Origin: JAJDOD01 sp050299835
GTDB lineage: Bacteria > Pseudomonadota > Alphaproteobacteria > Rhodobacterales > Rhodobacteraceae
Assembly (NCBI GenBank): GCA_050299835.1
Contig: JBNKWP010000008.1
Coordinates: 1-64,000 of the forward strand
Reading direction: 5' to 3'
Length of the DNA: 64,000 bases
Shown: positions 1 to 7,915 of the stretch, in pieces
How positions within the stretch are numbered: position 1 is the stretch's first letter
Layout of the letters: each line of letters starts with the position of its first letter
Notes under the pieces: generated by a model
Databases searched by the model: none
What the model saw: the letters and a program-made list of their open reading frames with translations, nothing else
Told to the model about the DNA's origin: nothing
Made by a program: the position numbers and the translations under genes

Positions 1-565
1 GATCCTGACCGACGCGCTTCAGGAGCGGGTGCTGGACACCATCATCCGCCCGACGCTGGCCGAGATGTCGAAACGCGGCACGCCCTATACCGGCATCCTC
101 TATGCCGGGCTGATGATTGAAAACGGCACCGCCCGGCTCGTCGAATACAACGTCCGCTTCGGCGACCCTGAATGTCAGGCGCTGATGATGCGCTTGGGCG
201 GACAGGTGCTCGACCTGCTGCAAGCCGCCGCCGAAGAACGTCTGGCGGAGAAATCCGTGCACTGGGCCGACGACCACGCCATGACCGTGGTGATGGCGGC
301 GAAGGGCTATCCCGGCTCATATGAAAAAGGCACCGTGATCAACGGCCTCGACACCCTGCCGGAAGATTCCAGACACATGACGTTCCACGCGGGCACCGCC
401 GAGACCGACGGCCACATCACGGCCGCCGGAGGTCGCGTCCTCAACGTGACCGCCCGCGCCGATACGCTACAGGACGCCCGCGATGCGGCTTACGCGATGC
501 TCGACGGCATCGACTGGCCGGACGGCTTTTGCCGGCGGGATATCGGTTGGCGTGTGCTGGGCTAG
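1..565 (+). CDS. purD: Phosphoribosylamine--glycine ligase (GARS), C-terminal part, cut by window start
   Basis: This is the 3' end of purD, open from base 2 to a TAG at 563-565, about 187 residues. The enzyme joins 5-phosphoribosylamine to glycine with ATP in de novo purine synthesis in the cytosol. The visible part holds the end of the ATP-grasp domain, with the family segments GILYAGLM, EYNVRFGDPE and QALMMRL, followed by the C-terminal GARS domain with VVMAAKGYPGSY and the closing RRDIGWR. The true start lies before the window, so an internal methionine at 29 should not be used. It ends four bases before the convergent SMI1-like gene. Family assignment is secure; only the partial length limits it. 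Confidence 0.95.
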   Translation, partial: ILTDALQERVLDTIIRPTLAEMSKRGTPYTGILYAGLMIENGTARLVEYNVRFGDPECQALMMRLGGQVLDLLQAAAEERLAEKSVHWADDHAMTVVMAAKGYPGSYEKGTVINGLDTLPEDSRHMTFHAGTAETDGHITAAGGRVLNVTARADTLQDARDAAYAMLDGIDWPDGFCRRDIGWRVLG

Positions 566-568
566 GGC

Positions 569-1093
569 TCAGTCGAACCTGTCCTCCGGAACAAGGCCCC
601 GAATGAAGCTCGCGAAATCCGGGGCCAATTCGGTGATCCGGTAGTCGTCTTCCTGATCCACATGGACAACGCTCGGCTCCCCCTCGGGCCCGCAAGCGCG
701 ATAATTCAACGCGATCATGTCGTGACCGGCCGATGGGCAATCGGCGAAATAGACAAGGTCCTCGGGATACCCCCATTCCGCCGGCCAGAACTTGCTGCCC
801 ATCTCCCCGGCGATTCCGTATTCAGCGAAGCTGATCGAAAAGATCGCGTGCACAGCCACATGGTCATGAGCCCAGCTTGTGGGCGTCGGTGAAGGATGGG
901 CGTCCCTCACCGGTGCGCCACCGTTCTTGTTGCGCGCCAGCGTCAGATAGGCGGCAGGCAGCCGGACCCCAAGATGCGCCTCCACCCGCGCGAAGAGATC
1001 GTCATCCGGAAACGGCGCGACATAGCGCTCTTCCACATAGCTGTTCTCGGCCCAGAACCCGCTGAAATCGAAACTGGAAAGATCATTTGCCAT
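569..1093 (-). CDS. SMI1/KNR4-like (SUKH superfamily) protein
   Basis: A protein of about 174 residues with the look of the SMI1/KNR4 (SUKH) fold: an N-terminal segment with VEAHLGVRLPAAYLTLARNKNGG, the usual helix and loop of that family, then an acidic aromatic C-terminal half. SUKH proteins often act as immunity proteins to contact-dependent or polymorphic toxins, but no toxin gene is visible here, so its role is unknown. The frame is open to 1162; ATG codons at 1108 and 1093 are both possible and I chose 1093, where the aligned region begins, although no strong ribosome site decides it. It converges on purD and is divergent from secG, whose promoter must lie in the 1094-1212 gap. Confidence 0.65.
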   Translation of the reverse strand: MANDLSSFDFSGFWAENSYVEERYVAPFPDDDLFARVEAHLGVRLPAAYLTLARNKNGGAPVRDAHPSPTPTSWAHDHVAVHAIFSISFAEYGIAGEMGSKFWPAEWGYPEDLVYFADCPSAGHDMIALNYRACGPEGEPSVVHVDQEDDYRITELAPDFASFIRGLVPEDRFD

Positions 1094-1212
1094 GGGGTCC
1101 GCTAACATACGGACAACCTTCCGCCAATCCTGTAGCCCCGGAGGACAGGGCGCGTCTTGCATGATGCGGGCCGCTGGACTACATACCCCGCGACCGAAAG
1201 AAAGCCCGCCCC

Positions 1213-1584
1213 ATGGAAAACGTCATTCTCATCGTCCACCTCATCCTGGCGCTCTGCCTGATCGGCGTCGTGCTGTTGCAGCGCTCCGAAGGCGGTGGAT
1301 TGGGGATCGGCGGCGGTGGCGGCAACGGCCTCGTCAGCGCGCGTGGCGCGGCGACCGCCTTGGGCAAGGTGACCTGGGCTTTCGCCATCGCCTTCATCTG
1401 CACATCGATCACGCTGACGATCATCGCGGCCCAGAATGCGGCGGGCTCGTCCGTGCTCGACCGCATTGGTTCCGATGCCCCGGCCTCTTCGACAACCCTG
1501 CCCGAACTGCCGAGCGGGGAAACGCTCCTGCCGCCGGTGACCGGTGACGATGGCGGCCTTGGCCTGCCGCGCGCCGACCAGTAA
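1213..1584 (+). CDS. secG: Preprotein translocase subunit SecG
   Basis: SecG, the small subunit of the SecYEG channel in the inner membrane. The 123-residue product has two membrane helices (about residues 3-20 and 53-72) joined by the glycine-rich loop with LLQRSEGGGLG, which is typical of the family. The C-terminal tail of about 50 residues is proline- and acid-rich, as in alphaproteobacterial SecG. It sits upstream of pyrG, a common order in this group. A strong GC hairpin follows the stop codon, so it is probably transcribed apart from pyrG. Confidence 0.93.
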   Translation: MENVILIVHLILALCLIGVVLLQRSEGGGLGIGGGGGNGLVSARGAATALGKVTWAFAIAFICTSITLTIIAAQNAAGSSVLDRIGSDAPASSTTLPELPSGETLLPPVTGDDGGLGLPRADQ

Positions 1585-1592
1585 CGGCAGTC

Positions 1593-1630
1593 CGGCCCGG
1601 ACCGCCCCGGCCTCTCCGGGCCGGGCGGTA
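1593..1630 (+). terminator. GC-rich hairpin after secG
   Basis: The segment 1601-1629 folds as a near-perfect inverted repeat with arms close to ACCGCCCCGGCC and GGGCCGGGCGGT around a TCTCC loop. No U tract follows, so it may be a factor-dependent or weak terminator. It lies 9-17 bases after the secG stop codon and about 175 bases before pyrG. Confidence 0.5.
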
Positions 1631-1805
1631 AACTGACACCAGACTTGGGATTTTGCCACAGATTTTCTCAATATCTTGCGTCTACCGCCTTGGCAAAACC
1701 CGGCGAATCCTCTAAGGCTCAAATCCCGTGATGCTGTGACTTCGGACGCCCAGACGCGGCGAAAATCAGCCAAGAAATCGAGCGGTACGCGGGAGAAATC
1801 GTAAA

Positions 1806-3449
1806 ATGGCAAGGTTTGTGTTCATCACCGGCGGTGTGGTGTCCTCGCTTGGCAAAGGGCTGGCGTCGGCCGCCCTCGGCGCGCTGCTGCAGGCGCGCGG
1901 CTATTCCGTCCGCCTCCGCAAGCTCGACCCCTATCTGAACGTCGACCCCGGCACCATGTCGCCTTTTGAGCATGGCGAGGTCTTCGTCACCGACGATGGC
2001 GCCGAAACCGACCTCGATCTCGGCCATTACGAACGCTTCACCGGCGTCCACGCCCGCGGCACCGATTCCGTCAGCTCCGGCCGCATCTATTCCGACGTGC
2101 TGGAAAAGGAGCGCCGCGGCGACTACCTCGGCAAGACGATCCAGGTCATTCCCCACGTCACCAACGAGATCAAGGACTTCATCGCCATCGGCGAGGATGA
2201 GGTCGATTTCATGCTCTGCGAAATCGGCGGCACCGTGGGCGACATCGAAGGCCTGCCCTTCTTCGAGGCCATCCGCCAGTTCAGCCAGGACAAGCCGCGC
2301 GGCCAGTGCATCTTCATGCACCTCACGCTCCTGCCCTATCTCGCCGCCTCCGGCGAACTCAAAACCAAGCCCACCCAGCACTCCGTCAAGGAACTCCGCT
2401 CCATCGGGTTGCAACCCGACGTCCTCGTCTGCCGCTCCGAACAGCCGATCCCGGAGAAGGAACGCGAGAAGATCGCGCTCTTCTGCAACGTCCGCCCTGA
2501 CGCCGTCATCCCCGCCTATGACCTCAAGTCGATCTACGAAGCCCCCATGGCCTACCACAATGTCGGCCTCGACCAGGCCGTCCTCGACGCCTTCCAGATC
2601 GCCCCCGCGCCCAAACCCAACCTCTCCCGCTGGGAAGACGTGATGGACCGGCTTGAAAATGCCGAGGGCGAGGTCAAGGTCGCCATCGTCGGCAAATACA
2701 CCCAGCTCGAAGACGCCTACAAATCCATCGCCGAGGCGCTGACCCATGGCGGCATGGCCAACCGCACCCGCGTCAAGGCCGAGTGGATCGACGCCGAGAT
2801 CTTCGACCGTGAAGACCCCGCCCCTTATCTCGAAGGCTACCACGCCATCTTGGTGCCCGGAGGCTTCGGCGAACGCGGCACCGAGGGCAAGATCAAGGCC
2901 GCCCAGTTCGCCCGCGAAAAGAAGATCCCCTATCTCGGCATCTGCCTCGGCATGCAGATGGCGGTGATCGAGGCCGCCCGCAACCTCGCCAACATCAAGG
3001 ATGCCGGGTCCGAGGAATTCGACCACGAGGCCGGGAAAAAGCGTTTCGAACCCGTGGTTTATCACCTGAAGGAATGGGTGCAGGGCAACCAGACCGCCCG
3101 CCGCAAGGTGGACGACGACAAGGGCGGCACCATGCGCCTCGGCGCCTACACCGCCAATCTCGCCGCCGGTTCCAAGGTGGCCGAGGTCTACGACGCCACC
3201 ACCATCGAGGAACGCCACCGCCACCGCTACGAGGTCGACATCAAGTACCGCGACAAGCTGGAGGAACAGGGCCTGTGCTTCTCGGGCATGTCCCCCGATG
3301 GACGGTTGCCGGAGATCGTCGAGGTCAAGGACCACCCGTGGTTCATCGGCGTGCAGTTCCACCCGGAGTTGAAGAGCAAGCCCTTTGCGCCGCATCCGTT
3401 GTTTGCGGATTTTGTCAGGGCGGCGGTTGAGGTGTCGCGGTTGGTTTGA
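1806..3449 (+). CDS. pyrG: CTP synthase
   Basis: CTP synthase makes CTP from UTP, ATP and glutamine in the last step of pyrimidine nucleotide synthesis. The 547-residue length is normal. The N-terminal amidoligase domain starts with FVFITGGVVSSLGKGLASA, with the P-loop, and carries LDPYLNVDPGTMSP. The C-terminal class I glutamine amidotransferase domain (from about 290) has the nucleophile Cys380 in GICLGMQM and the His519/Glu521 pair in QFHPE, so both halves look active. The 220-base gap upstream separates it from secG. Codon use is very biased to C and G at third positions, in sharp contrast to the gene that follows. Confidence 0.97.
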   Translation: MARFVFITGGVVSSLGKGLASAALGALLQARGYSVRLRKLDPYLNVDPGTMSPFEHGEVFVTDDGAETDLDLGHYERFTGVHARGTDSVSSGRIYSDVLEKERRGDYLGKTIQVIPHVTNEIKDFIAIGEDEVDFMLCEIGGTVGDIEGLPFFEAIRQFSQDKPRGQCIFMHLTLLPYLAASGELKTKPTQHSVKELRSIGLQPDVLVCRSEQPIPEKEREKIALFCNVRPDAVIPAYDLKSIYEAPMAYHNVGLDQAVLDAFQIAPAPKPNLSRWEDVMDRLENAEGEVKVAIVGKYTQLEDAYKSIAEALTHGGMANRTRVKAEWIDAEIFDREDPAPYLEGYHAILVPGGFGERGTEGKIKAAQFAREKKIPYLGICLGMQMAVIEAARNLANIKDAGSEEFDHEAGKKRFEPVVYHLKEWVQGNQTARRKVDDDKGGTMRLGAYTANLAAGSKVAEVYDATTIEERHRHRYEVDIKYRDKLEEQGLCFSGMSPDGRLPEIVEVKDHPWFIGVQFHPELKSKPFAPHPLFADFVRAAVEVSRLV

Positions 3450-3458
3450 GGACTAAAC

Positions 3459-4142
3459 ATGGATACACTAAAGGAATTTCTTGAAAGCTTGTCCCAAAGA
3501 ATAAAGTCGCCAATATTTGGGTCAGTTTTGGTCTCATTTTTTATAATCAATTGGAGAGCTATTGCGATTTTGCTATTTGATGATCGAGGTCTAATCGAAA
3601 GGATGGATCTCTTCGACGGCATGACTTCTTGGATGACACTTCTGTTGAGTCCGTTTGTTTTGGGCTTATTCTTGGCGCTAGTGGCGCCTTGGGTGGCTTA
3701 CTTGGGAGCCTACTGGGCAGAGAAGCCAACAAATCTTCGTAGAATACGAGAAGTCAAAGCTGCAAGCGAGGTTGCCAGAATTAAAGCTCAACTAGGGGAG
3801 GAGTTGAACAGAGAGGTGGATACGCTGATTGCTTCCGCCAAGCAAGATGCCGAGGTGGCGCAGATTGAAGACAAGGACTTGAGAGAAGATCTTCAGCGGC
3901 AGATCGATGAGCTTCGAAAAAGCACCCTTTCACTAGGCCCTACTTACAATTCAGAAACTATGGAAAGCGCAGCCATAAGCGCATCCAATTCTACCGCGAT
4001 TGATATTCGCACGCTTGTTGATCTCTTAAAAGAACAGGCCAGCCGATTGTACGAGACAAATGATTATACTGCCGCCGAAGAAAAGTACCAAGAGGCAGAA
4101 ATGCTCCTAAAAAACCATCTCAAAATCAGTGACCAAACTTAA
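3459..4142 (+). CDS. Unknown membrane protein with coiled coil; AT-rich, probably acquired
   Basis: I do not recognise this 227-residue protein. Two hydrophobic helices lie at about residues 19-40 and 57-83 (IFGSVLVSFFIINW and LLLSPFVLGLFLALVAPW). They are followed by a long charged stretch, about 90-160, with the heptad look of a coiled coil (VARIKAQLGEELNREVDTL and onward). The C-terminus (about 185-225) resembles one TPR-type helix pair with YETNDYTAAEEKYQEAEMLL. Its AT content and codon use differ clearly from pyrG and all other neighbours, which suggests recent transfer. It begins nine bases after pyrG and so may ride on the pyrG transcript. A membrane-anchored effector or sensor of a defence or stress system is possible but not shown. 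Confidence 0.75.
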   Translation: MDTLKEFLESLSQRIKSPIFGSVLVSFFIINWRAIAILLFDDRGLIERMDLFDGMTSWMTLLLSPFVLGLFLALVAPWVAYLGAYWAEKPTNLRRIREVKAASEVARIKAQLGEELNREVDTLIASAKQDAEVAQIEDKDLREDLQRQIDELRKSTLSLGPTYNSETMESAAISASNSTAIDIRTLVDLLKEQASRLYETNDYTAAEEKYQEAEMLLKNHLKISDQT

Positions 4143-4453
4143 CGCAAAGTTTCGCTGCGCGACCAATCGTGTGTTTTTCTCCTACACCGCACAAGCTCCC
4201 CCAACCGCCGCGCAACGGTGCGCGAAACCCCGCACCCTAAAGAGCCACGCCACCGCATGGCCGTGGACAGGCGCTCCGACGCCTGGGCGGGTGCGCTTTA
4301 TGGCACCACCCACATTGCCTGCCCGAGGTCATCGCAAACGTCACCCAAGCGCATGTCCGTCGAACCGAAGGTTCGCCTCCGGCGAAACAACGGCCATGCG
4401 CTGGCGCGGCGGCTTCGCCTTGTCCCGCGCCCGGAGATCGGCTCGACCCGTAG

Positions 4454-4472
4454 GGTGGGTGATCAACCCACC
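4454..4472. repeat. Palindromic intergenic repeat, GGTGGGT type
   Basis: A perfect 7-bp inverted repeat, GGTGGGT and ACCCACC, around GATCA, within a longer GTAGGGTGGG...CCACCGT context. It lies in 4143-4730, which I find to hold no convincing gene and to be filled with short palindromes. Confidence 0.6.
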
Positions 4473-4512
4473 GTCCCCGCCATCCACCCAAACCAAACGC
4501 CCGGAACACCCC

Positions 4513-4568
4513 GTACGCCGGGCTTCAGCCCGGCATGTTGCGCCTGTGCCGGGCTGAAGCCCGGCCTA
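4513..4568. repeat. REP-like inverted pair, GCCGGGCT-TC-AGCCCGGC
   Basis: Two 18-bp palindromes, at 4517-4534 (loop TC) and 4548-4565 (loop GA), stand head to head, so the whole segment is itself an inverted repeat flanked by GTAC/GTAG-like ends. This is the layout of REP/BIME elements. A third copy lies at 5012-5029, on the other side of the small gene at 4731. Confidence 0.75.
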
Positions 4569-4640
4569 CATTTTTCCTCATCCCCTTGTGGCCCCCGATC
4601 AGGTCCGGGGCGCGCGCCACCTCCCACCGCAAACCACGCT

Positions 4641-4661
4641 GTCCCGGGCCTGACCCGGGAC
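4641..4661. repeat. Palindromic intergenic repeat, GTCCCGGG type
   Basis: An 8-bp perfect inverted repeat, GTCCCGGG and CCCGGGAC, around CCTGA. A related imperfect hairpin with GCCCC/GGGGC arms lies just before, at 4591-4611. Both belong to the gene-free stretch 4143-4730. Confidence 0.65.
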
Positions 4662-4730
4662 CTCCTACCCGCCCCCTTGCCACTCCCCCCAATCCATGCC
4701 CAACTCCCGTCACCAACTGGGACACCTGCC

Positions 4731-5006
4731 ATGCACACCGCCCTCCTCTGGATCACCGGCCTCCTCCTCCTCGTCGCCGTCATCCTGATCTTCCGCCGCT
4801 CGCTCATCGCCTTCATCGTGGTGATGGTGCTGTTCTGGTGGGCGGGCGATCACTACACCGACCCGGCCGAGTTCGAGGCCCTTCGCGCCCCCCAGGTGAT
4901 GGTCGCCAAAACGGTCGAGGGCTACGCGCTCGCCGTCACCACCGTCGTCGGCGCGGTCGAACATCAGGCCGAGGCCCTGGGCTACCCCATCGCACCCGCA
5001 ACGTGA
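4731..5006 (+). CDS. Small two-helix membrane protein of unknown function
   Basis: A 91-residue open frame beginning with ATG. The N-terminal half forms two hydrophobic helices, about residues 5-20 and 25-41 (LLWITGLLLLVAVILIF and LIAFIVVMVLFWWAG), linked by RRS. The C-terminal half is soluble and alanine-rich. The frame stays open far upstream, to 4218, but that part translates palindromic repeats and has no hydrophobic or conserved pattern. I therefore start at 4731, although no good ribosome site precedes it. It is isolated between repeat clusters. It is probably real because of the clean membrane pattern, but unsupported by family. Confidence 0.5.
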   Translation: MHTALLWITGLLLLVAVILIFRRSLIAFIVVMVLFWWAGDHYTDPAEFEALRAPQVMVAKTVEGYALAVTTVVGAVEHQAEALGYPIAPAT

Positions 5007-5011
5007 CGTAG

Positions 5012-5029
5012 GCCGGGCTTCAGCCCGGC
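5012..5029. repeat. Third copy of the GCCGGGCT-TC-AGCCCGGC palindrome
   Basis: Identical in stem and loop to the copy at 4517-4534, and located six bases after the stop codon of the small membrane gene, where it could also act as a transcript-end hairpin. Confidence 0.7.
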
Positions 5030-5117
5030 ACGTCGCGCCGGTGCCGAGCCAAACCCCGCCCCGCATTCCCGCACAGAACGCCAAGCCACCGCCACAAGTA
5101 CCTCCACCCCCGCACAA

Positions 5118-5170
5118 GGTACAAAACGTACAAACCGGTTTCCGACCCACCGTACGGTGGTACAAAACGG
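5118..5170 (+). promoter_or_regulatory. Palindromes and direct repeats before the TerB-like operon
   Basis: The segment holds a direct repeat of GGTACAAAACG (5118 and 5159), a 10-bp palindrome AAACCGGTTT (5132-5141) and a perfect 14-bp palindrome CCACCGTACGGTGG (5147-5160). It ends about 45 bases before the first gene of the operon, where a promoter and operator would be expected. This is inference from symmetry and position. Confidence 0.45.
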
Positions 5171-5216
5171 TCAAGAATCCGCTGTTCCCTCCGAACGCAG
5201 TGTTTATATTCCGCTC

Positions 5217-5657
5217 ATGTTTGACGCCCTCCTCCGCCGCCTGACGGCCCCCGAACCCGACCCGCTCGACACCGGCGATGCCCGTCTTGCCCTTGCCGCG
5301 CTGCTGGTCCGCATCGCCCGTTCCGACGGCTCCTATGACGAAGCGGAGGTCGCCCGCATCGACGCGCTGTTGGCGAAACGCTACGGCCTTGGCCCGTTCG
5401 AGGTCGCAAGCCTCAGAAAAGACGCGGAAATTCTGGAAACCGAGGCCCCCGACACCGTCCGCTTCACCCGCGCCATCAAGGATGCCGTGCCTTATGAAGA
5501 TCGCGCACAGGTCATTGAATCGCTTTGGGAAATCGTGCTGGCCGACGGCACTCGCGACCACGAGGAAGACGCGATGATGCGCCTTGTGGCACCGATGCTC
5601 GGCATCAACGACCGCGACTCGGCGCTCGCACGACAACGTATTGAAAACGCAGAATGA
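5217..5657 (+). CDS. TerB-like (tellurite-resistance TerB fold) protein
   Basis: A 146-residue all-helical acidic protein. The segments ALAALLVRIARSDGSYDEAEVARIDALL and ESLWEIVLADGTRDHEEDAMMRLVAPMLGI are two copies of the TerB/DUF533-type repeat, each with a DG.....E metal-binding-like loop. TerB-fold proteins are cytosolic or membrane-linked and often of unknown role. I start at ATG 5217, where the alignable region begins, rather than at the in-frame 5157. Its TGA overlaps the ATG of the next gene (ATGA, 5654-5657), so it is the first gene of a coupled three-gene operon. Confidence 0.75.
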   Translation: MFDALLRRLTAPEPDPLDTGDARLALAALLVRIARSDGSYDEAEVARIDALLAKRYGLGPFEVASLRKDAEILETEAPDTVRFTRAIKDAVPYEDRAQVIESLWEIVLADGTRDHEEDAMMRLVAPMLGINDRDSALARQRIENAE

Positions 5658-6397
5658 TTGTCTCCCTGCCCATGTATGACCGGCCCGAGGTGCAGGCCGC
5701 GAACGACCGGTTCTACGACCTCATCCGCGCACATTTGCCCGACGCGCCCGAAACGCTCAGCCGCGACGGATACCACTGGACAGACCCCGATCTGCTGCTC
5801 TCGCAGACCTGCAGCCTGCCTTATCGCACGGGGTTGCAAGAGCACGTCTCGATCATCGCCACCCCGGTCCATGATTTGCCTTGCCCCGCAGGCACTTACT
5901 TCAGCGTCGTGGTGGTCCGCGAAGACGATCCGCGCGAGGATATCAAGGCGTTTCAGGACAGCCATCTCGCGATAAACGGCCCGGTCTCGCAATCCGGCTG
6001 GGCCGCGATTGACGAGCTTGCGGCGGAGAATGGCATCACCTTCGGCAGCATCACGGCGTCAGGTGGCCACGGCCCAAGCGCCCGCGCGGTGGCCGAGGGG
6101 AAAGCGGATCTGGCGGCCATCGACGCGGTCACCTGGGGCATGATCGAAAGATATGACAGCTTTGCCAGTGGGTTACGCGTCCTCTGTCAGACCCGCGACA
6201 CCCCGGCCCTGCCTTATATCACGGCCATTGGACGCGATCCCGCGCCCATTCAGGAAGCGTTGATCCGGGCGGTGGACGCGCTGTCGCCGGAAGATCAGAA
6301 GACGCTATGCCTGATTGATCTCACGCATATCCCGGCCGAATATTACAGTTCCCTGCACATCCCGCCCGCGCCCATGCTGAACGAACCCTGCAAGTGA
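5654..6397 (+). CDS. PhnD-like phosphate/phosphonate-binding-type protein without signal peptide
   Basis: A 247-residue protein resembling the type 2 periplasmic-binding fold of the PhnD family: SLPMYDRPEVQAAND at the N-terminus, a hinge region around INGPVSQSGW, then the SGGHGPSARAVAEGKADLAAIDAVTW segment that marks ligand-binding lobe 2. Unlike transport PhnD proteins it has no signal peptide or lipobox; the fold begins within five residues of the start. It probably acts in the cytosol, and no ABC permease or ATPase gene is nearby. It is coupled to both neighbours (ATGA upstream, GTGA downstream), which suggests joint work with the glutamine-synthetase-like enzyme. The ligand is unknown. 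Confidence 0.75.
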   Translation: MIVSLPMYDRPEVQAANDRFYDLIRAHLPDAPETLSRDGYHWTDPDLLLSQTCSLPYRTGLQEHVSIIATPVHDLPCPAGTYFSVVVVREDDPREDIKAFQDSHLAINGPVSQSGWAAIDELAAENGITFGSITASGGHGPSARAVAEGKADLAAIDAVTWGMIERYDSFASGLRVLCQTRDTPALPYITAIGRDPAPIQEALIRAVDALSPEDQKTLCLIDLTHIPAEYYSSLHIPPAPMLNEPCK

Positions 6398-7716
6398 CCA
6401 AACCCTTGTCCTGGCTCGAGGATTTTCCCGGAACCCGCACCGTCTGGACCGCGATTGCAGATCTCAACGGACAGGCGCGCGGCAAACGAATGCCCGCCTC
6501 GCGCGCCGGGAAACTCGACAGGGCCACCGCCAAGATGCCGCTTTCGGCCCTCAGCCTCGACATTTTCGGCGACGATATCGAGGATAGCCCCCTCGTCTTC
6601 GAGAGCGGCGACAAGGACGGCTTCCTGCGCCCCACCGACCGCGGCCCCGTCCCCATGCCCTGGGTTTCCTCACGGTCGGTGCTTGTACCGATGACCATGG
6701 AGCAGAAGCCGGGCAAACCCTTTCACGGAGATCCCAGACAGGCACTAAGCGCTGTTCTTGAACGATTTTCCACACGGGGCTGGCAGGTATTCGCTGCAAC
6801 CGAGCTGGAGTTCTACCTGATCGACGAAAAGAGCCCGTTGCCCCTCGCCGAACGCCTTAGCGTCGGCGGCGATATCCTCGGCCTCCGCTCGCTGGAGGCT
6901 TACGACGCCTTTCTCACCGACCTCTACCGATCCTGTTCCCTCTTGGGCATCCCCGTGGAGACAGCAACGTCGGAATCCGGCAGCGGCCAGTTCGAAGTCA
7001 CGCTGGCGCACGGCGCCGCCCGGAAAGCCGCCGATGATACCTGGCTGTTCAAGCAACTCGCCCGCGGTTTGGCGCATAAACATGGCATGGTGGCGACCTT
7101 CATGGCCAAACCCTTTGCCGATGACGCCGGGACCGGGATGCACATGCATTTCTCGGTCATCGACGCGCAAGGCCGGAACGTCTTCGATGACGGAGGCCCG
7201 AAGGGAACCCCGACATTGCGCCATGCCGTCGCCGGGTGCCTGGCCTCCATGCGCGAGGCTACGCTGATCTTCGCGCCCCATGAAAACAGCTATCACCGGC
7301 TTGTGCCGGGCGCCCATGCCCCGACCAGCGTTTGCTGGGGTTATGAAAACAGGACCGTCGCGCTGCGCATACCCGATGGCCCGCCAGCGGCCCGCCGGAT
7401 CGAGCATCGTGTGGCCGGAGGAGACATCAACCCGTATCTTCTGTTCGCCGCCGTCCTTGGCGGGGCCTTGACCGGTATTGAAGACGAACTCGAACCGCCC
7501 CAGCCCATCGACGGCAATGCCTACGAAACCGAACTGCCGCAGCTCGCCTCCGATTGGCAGACCGCGATTGCCCTGTTCGAAACCGGGGACCGGATGCGGC
7601 GCGTTTTTCATCCCGACCTGACCCGCCTTTACGTGATGATGAAGCGCCAGGAGTACAGCCGCTTGGCTGAACTCGGAGAAGGCGACCGGCGTACCCTCTA
7701 TCTGGACCGGGTCTGA
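6394..7716 (+). CDS. Glutamine synthetase family protein, gamma-glutamylpolyamine synthetase-like
   Basis: A 440-residue member of the GlnA/PuuA superfamily, which forms gamma-glutamyl amides from glutamate, ATP and ammonia or an amine. Visible signatures are the N-terminal beta-grasp region, ATELEFYLID (metal and glutamate binding), ESGSGQFEVT, GTGMHMHFS (ATP binding) and NSYHRLVPG followed by ENRTVALRIP. The adenylylated tyrosine motif of housekeeping GlnA is not seen. Length and lack of that site point to the PuuA-like branch rather than nitrogen-regulated GlnA. The start is GTG, overlapping the previous TGA as GTGA. The amine substrate cannot be told from sequence. Confidence 0.85.
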   Translation: MTKPLSWLEDFPGTRTVWTAIADLNGQARGKRMPASRAGKLDRATAKMPLSALSLDIFGDDIEDSPLVFESGDKDGFLRPTDRGPVPMPWVSSRSVLVPMTMEQKPGKPFHGDPRQALSAVLERFSTRGWQVFAATELEFYLIDEKSPLPLAERLSVGGDILGLRSLEAYDAFLTDLYRSCSLLGIPVETATSESGSGQFEVTLAHGAARKAADDTWLFKQLARGLAHKHGMVATFMAKPFADDAGTGMHMHFSVIDAQGRNVFDDGGPKGTPTLRHAVAGCLASMREATLIFAPHENSYHRLVPGAHAPTSVCWGYENRTVALRIPDGPPAARRIEHRVAGGDINPYLLFAAVLGGALTGIEDELEPPQPIDGNAYETELPQLASDWQTAIALFETGDRMRRVFHPDLTRLYVMMKRQEYSRLAELGEGDRRTLYLDRV

Positions 7717-7915
7717 CCCTCAGCCGCAAGAATCGGCGCTCTCACAGTTGCGACTCATTGCACGCGCCTGACGCAGGGTCACACGCATAGCGTGAATGCG
7801 GCAGGCGCTTTCGCCACGAAAATTTCGCAACTGAGTCAGTTTCGGAAATGATTCTATGAACTTAGAGACTTTATTTCTTTAAACGCACCAATCACGGCAG
7901 CTCCGTCGGGTGTAA
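7717..7915. other. Non-coding stretch upstream of the PKS gene
   Basis: No gene is visible. The stretch should hold the promoter of the biosynthetic cluster. The only symmetry I see is a 5-bp inverted repeat CACGC-ATA-GCGTG at 7782-7794. Base composition turns AT-rich from about 7835 to 7890, which suits a promoter, but no clear -35/-10 pair stands out. Confidence 0.4.

Noticed and set aside
1719..3395. Long open frame (558 codons) on the minus strand across pyrG
   Set aside because: It mirrors the C/G third-position bias of pyrG, which is certain on the plus strand, and its product is a low-complexity Gly/Val/Asp/Leu-rich sequence.
4143..4730. Possible genes downstream of the AT-rich gene
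   Set aside because: Open frames here translate palindromic repeats, and none has a start signal.
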